Source: Marasmius tenuissimus
Lineage: Eukaryota > Basidiomycota > Agaricomycetes > Agaricales > Marasmiaceae
Length of the DNA: 64,000 nucleotides
Direction: 5' to 3'
NCBI GenBank assembly: GCA_029532415.1
Contig: JAQOTA010000071.1
Location: forward strand, 930,001 to 994,000
Below the pieces are notes generated by a model. That model was not told the DNA's origin. It saw nothing but the letters and a program-made list of their open reading frames with translations, and did no database searches. Below are positions 60,350 through 64,000 of the stretch, in pieces (within the stretch, counting starts at the first letter, position 1; the number at the start of each line of letters is the position of its first letter). Position numbers and translations under genes: made by a program.

Positions 60350-60892
60350 ATGTCCAAGGCAAAGTTTGAGAAAGCTGTCCAGATTGTACAGAGTCTCCCG
60401 AAGGATGGTCCAATCAAACCTACTCAGGATGAGCAACTCTATGTAAGATTAATGCTGCCATTGCTCACAACCGCGTGCTAATACCTTTTCCCCCCAGTTC
60501 TACAAGTATTACAAACAGGGTTGAGCACTCTTCTTCTCGCTTGGGAAGCGGATATTGATAGATCTGTGTGTAGCAACTGTGGGGGATGTAGATATCGCAC
60601 GTCCAGGATTGATGGATTTCACTGGCAAAGCAAAATGGTACGTTGTCCTGGAATAACTGAGTTTTCGGGGTGATGAATGCGATGTTCTTCTATCAGGGAC
60701 GCCTGGGACAGCGTAAAGGGCACCTCGACGGACGAGGCACAGCAGAAATACGTCGAGAAGCTCCTTGAGGTGTGTTAGCACAATAAACTTTGCTCTTCAT
60801 GTGCTTATTCTCTCCTCTTCCTTTCATAGATCCTCAAGAAGGCCGACAACGAAGAGTCGAAGAAGTACGCTGCTGAGATCGAGGCAGCGTAA
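60350..60892 (+). CDS. ACB1: Acyl-CoA-binding protein
   Basis: Exons: 60350-60442, 60498-60519, 60574-60637, 60697-60769 and 60830-60892, giving 104 aa, normal for the family. It is a cytosolic four-helix protein that carries long-chain acyl-CoA esters. Signature residues are present: FEKAVQIVQSLPKDGPIKPT, QLYFYKYYKQATVGDV, ARPGLMDFTGKAKWDAW and AQQKYVEKLLEILKK. The tyrosines of YKYYKQ and the Lys of GKAKWDAW line the ligand pocket in known ACBPs. Five exons for so small a gene, one of 22 nt, is typical of this genome. Confidence 0.96.
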
Positions 60893-63800
60893 GAGTTAAT
60901 CACAACAACGTATCGTGTATGAACAGTGTATATGCAATTCAAGCCTGTGCAACGATCCGCCGTCCGTTCTGTTGAGAATGTATAATAATATAGACTCATA
61001 TCGACCCCGACGCTCTACTGGGTAATTTTGATTCGAATCGTGGCTGTTCTCCTGTATCGTATGACTGGTGTCTTCTAAGGAAACACGCAACCCTAGCTGA
61101 GGCGTCAAGTCATTTGATCAAGCGCCATAGTGGGCGTTCAAAATATGGGCGCTTCTCCCGCTCGTGGACCTCGGACACCCTTATCAATCCTTTTCTTGTA
61201 TTTATTGACACGCCATCTCGGTCTCTGCAAATGCTCGTCTCATCTCTTCACCTTTCCTGTTCAACTTCACCCGTCGCCATTCTGTATATATATCAAGAAA
61301 ATGATGACCTTTCCGGTGTGCAAGTCCCCGACCCACTAAAACCCTTACTCGTGGGTCCACAATGAATGCCTCATGTTCCCCAGGAAGACAAAGCAGGACA
61401 TACTAGGAAAAAACCTCCCTTTCCCAGTCGGACACCCTCCCGCCCGGGAACCCTTTAGGGGAAAGGCGGCGGGAGCATTCACTCGGAACGTCTGTCGGTA
61501 TGTTCTAACGTTACTTCAACACACGTTGCAGTGCAAGTCACGAATTGAAGGTATTTCAGATCCCTAGACTAAGCCCCAAAGCTAGACTCGACCTGGTAGT
61601 ATATACCCCGAACAGCGAGACACATATTCCGATGTCTTCGTGGATGCTTCAAGAATCCTGAAGCCTAAAGGTCTGCCGATATTGCTCTCTGCCTCCTCGT
61701 GGTTGTGGAACTCCTTGAACCCTCCGCTGACTTGGACGACGGTGGGGCGACACTTTTCTGGATTTCCCACTCACGAGTGTATTGCGGGCCCTTGCGCACC
61801 ACACGGTCTCGATAACGACAAGGAAATGTATTCATATCACCGACGCGTACCCTTGTCCGCTATATCCGTGTTTTCCGAACCTGGGACGATGGATCTTCTG
61901 GGATCTCTGTGTCCAAGATGGAGCAAAAGGGGAGAAAGAGCGCGCAGAAGGTGATTTTCATGATTTTCTCAGTCAAAATGGACATATACAGAAAAAAAAA
62001 AACCTCTGCCGTTTAAGCCTAAATATCTTGATTGGCTCGAACCTTCTGGACTCGGAGCCCAAGCAATGAAGATCTTGACATGGTTCCGGGTATAATTAGC
62101 CTCACGGAGCGCTCGTTCCAGCATCGTTGCCTCCTGGCGGACAAGATCTTCATGAGCGCTGGCACGGGCGCTGATTTATGAAGCTGCGCCTTGCGGGCGC
62201 TCCTGGAGATGTCGGAGGGACTAGCGCTGGCTGCTCTTTATGTCCGAGGGTTAGTTCCTTTTCTTGAAGTAAGGTTCTGTCTAACGCATGATTAATTTGT
62301 TTCCCGGTGTTCTTGCTGTGAGGTGAAACCCTGATGTCCTCGTTGTACACTGGGCCTCTCCACAACCCCTCCAACACTGATACTAGGTTTCCGCTCGTTC
62401 CGTGAATGATCAAGTCGACATCATTGCTGGCATCTCAAGGGAAACGGATGATGGACTCGAAGAATGATGACGGAGGAAATGTATTGTTGCTCCCCGAGGC
62501 GGATTTTAGATCGAACATTGTCTATTGATTTGCCCAGGGGTGGTCAGTGCGGGGTGACTTCACCACAAGGTCGGCATGCATCGGCTTGATGGACTTGCTG
62601 GGGCTAAGGATGAAAATATCCACCCTTTTCGCAGGCATTGCTACCGAGAACTGGCAAGGGCCAACAGACCTGAAACTTCAAATAGCCCAAAGTAACATAC
62701 TACCGACGGCCAATCCTACTGGGCATCCAGGAACTGGTCAACCCAGAGCTCGGAATTGGGGGGCAAACTTGGAGCACGCCGGGATTACGATAGTATTGCA
62801 TCCTACTGGTGTTTCAGAGGTCAGCGACCGATTCGGGTTGGTGAGAAAGCCATTGAGTCGCTCGAGAACTCGGAGGCAGGAAGGATGGAACGGTTGCCAC
62901 GACGAAACGCGACTTGGGAGACGTCCAAATCTCCCTATCTCAGCCTATCCCCGCCCAAGATTCTCCTGATCGGTGATGGTCGGTCGGACGTCGTGTGGCG
63001 GCTGAAGACTAAGTATGGGGCGACTAGACGACCATCTCCAGCCACCGCCTATGTGGCGACGGGCGGCAACGTGCCTTATGGGGTCTCTCCAGCGACGATA
63101 TCGACACACATTCCCACCACGGTGACCAGGCCCACATTTCTCTTCCGTCGACGGGAGGACAGGTTGCGGGCGGGATGGCAACTACCGACGGCCCGATGGC
63201 AAGCCCACCGCTGTGCCATGACCTGAAGGCATGATTTCCGAGCTTCCACGTCCCACAGACATTCAACCACTCATCGTGAAACCCGAATCGCGATCGCGAG
63301 GATGCTCGTGCATCCCCCCGCCGTGAGGCACACAGAAGACAACCTATATTCCGCCTGTCTCGCAATTCTCATGGCCCTCCGAAGCTAGTCCGAAGCAAAG
63401 CGTTGTCACTGACATCTGTGGGAGTCAAGTTCTAAATCTTTCCAATTAATATTTTCTAAATTCCGAGTCAGTAAACGGGAAAATCCGACCGTCTAATTTC
63501 TATTTGGGGATTAGGCAGGGTAATCGAGTTGCAAACGCTTGGACAATTCATCGACCCTCCCATACTTAGATTACGTCGGGAAGCGGTAATACTTTTACCG
63601 ACGAATGCGCGACAGGACCATATGCTACTGCCAGCCTACTGGAGCAGTATAGAGTGTATAGGGTCTATGGGGGAGTGTCATATACACTCAGATAGCCCTG
63701 CCTGCCCGGAATAATCGCAGCTAAGGGCCACGACGACGACAGTCGTAGAGTCTGGGCCCTCCCAAGCGAGGCCCAAATGCGGCGAAACGTGAAGAGAATG

Positions 63801-64000
63801 GTCGGCTATGATTGGTGGAAGTAGAGCCTCATAAGAACGGTTTACGAGTGAAGGAATCGGACGGCGTTTCAGGTGCCGTCTGAGGAGTCTGAGGAATTCA
63901 AGGAAGGACGTCAACTAATCCTAAACCAGTCTGATCATTCCTGAAGGCAAAGCATACGACGGTGAGTCACGTGTCAAGCTTGACAGGGACTCCAGGAGAA
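60893..64000. other. Terminal 3.1 kb, no supported gene
   Basis: Overlapping open frames at 61640-61954, 62547-62969, 62756-63226 (plus), 62150-62413 and 63024-63365 (minus) were read on both strands. None shows a domain, splice-supported extension or resemblance to a gene elsewhere in the window. 63400-63520 is AT-rich. Perhaps degraded accessory sequence, or the flank of a gene beyond the window. Confidence 0.4.

Noticed and set aside
1..64000. CRISPR array, bacterial operon or riboswitch
   Set aside because: The window is spliced eukaryotic nuclear DNA. No regularly spaced repeats or prokaryotic signals were found.

Overview
This is nuclear DNA from a filamentous basidiomycete, most likely an Agaricomycete. 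The evidence is dense short introns of about 46-90 bp with GT..AG ends, fungal CYP51, a VTC4 polyphosphate polymerase with a DUF202 tail, Zn(2)-Cys(6)/fungal_trans regulators, a FunK1 kinase and NACHT NTPases of the Agaricomycete type. All gene models were spliced by eye, and reading-frame continuity was checked across every stated intron unless noted.

Layout. Positions 1-20 kb are an accessory region of NLR-like NACHT proteins. It holds the last exon of one copy (1-129), a FunK1 kinase (1207-4048), a relic of the post-NACHT module (about 4282-4660), one NACHT gene whose C-terminal half is duplicated in frame (7879-11818) and a second NACHT gene (17027-19743). They are separated by several kb of debris. 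Positions 20-23.5 kb hold lanosterol 14-alpha-demethylase (CYP51/ERG11) on the minus strand, with a decayed tandem copy of its 3' half into which a 154-bp foldback MITE has inserted. Positions 24-33 kb are a minus-strand tandem array of four intact genes and one broken gene for a secreted cysteine-containing protein family of unknown function. Part of this array is a segmental duplication of about 2.8 kb.

From 33.6 kb the window becomes gene-dense housekeeping DNA: a TTC1-like TPR protein, a SAM-domain protein with a likely membrane tail, a PLK4/SAK-type polo-box protein with a degenerate kinase domain, the Rag GTPase Gtr2, VTC4, two related Zn(2)-Cys(6) transcription factors, a double-PH-domain protein and acyl-CoA-binding protein. 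The last 3 kb and the gaps around 5-7.8, 12-17, 47-49 and 52-54.5 kb contain no gene I can support.

The genes do not form one pathway. Two contexts stand out. The NACHT/FunK1 region looks like a fast-evolving fungal innate-immunity or heterokaryon-recognition type locus that gains and loses modules. Gtr2 (amino-acid signalling to TORC1) and VTC4 (vacuolar polyphosphate) are divergent from a shared 232-bp interval. The most unexpected gene is the PLK4-like polo-box pseudokinase, because dikaryotic fungi lack centrioles.
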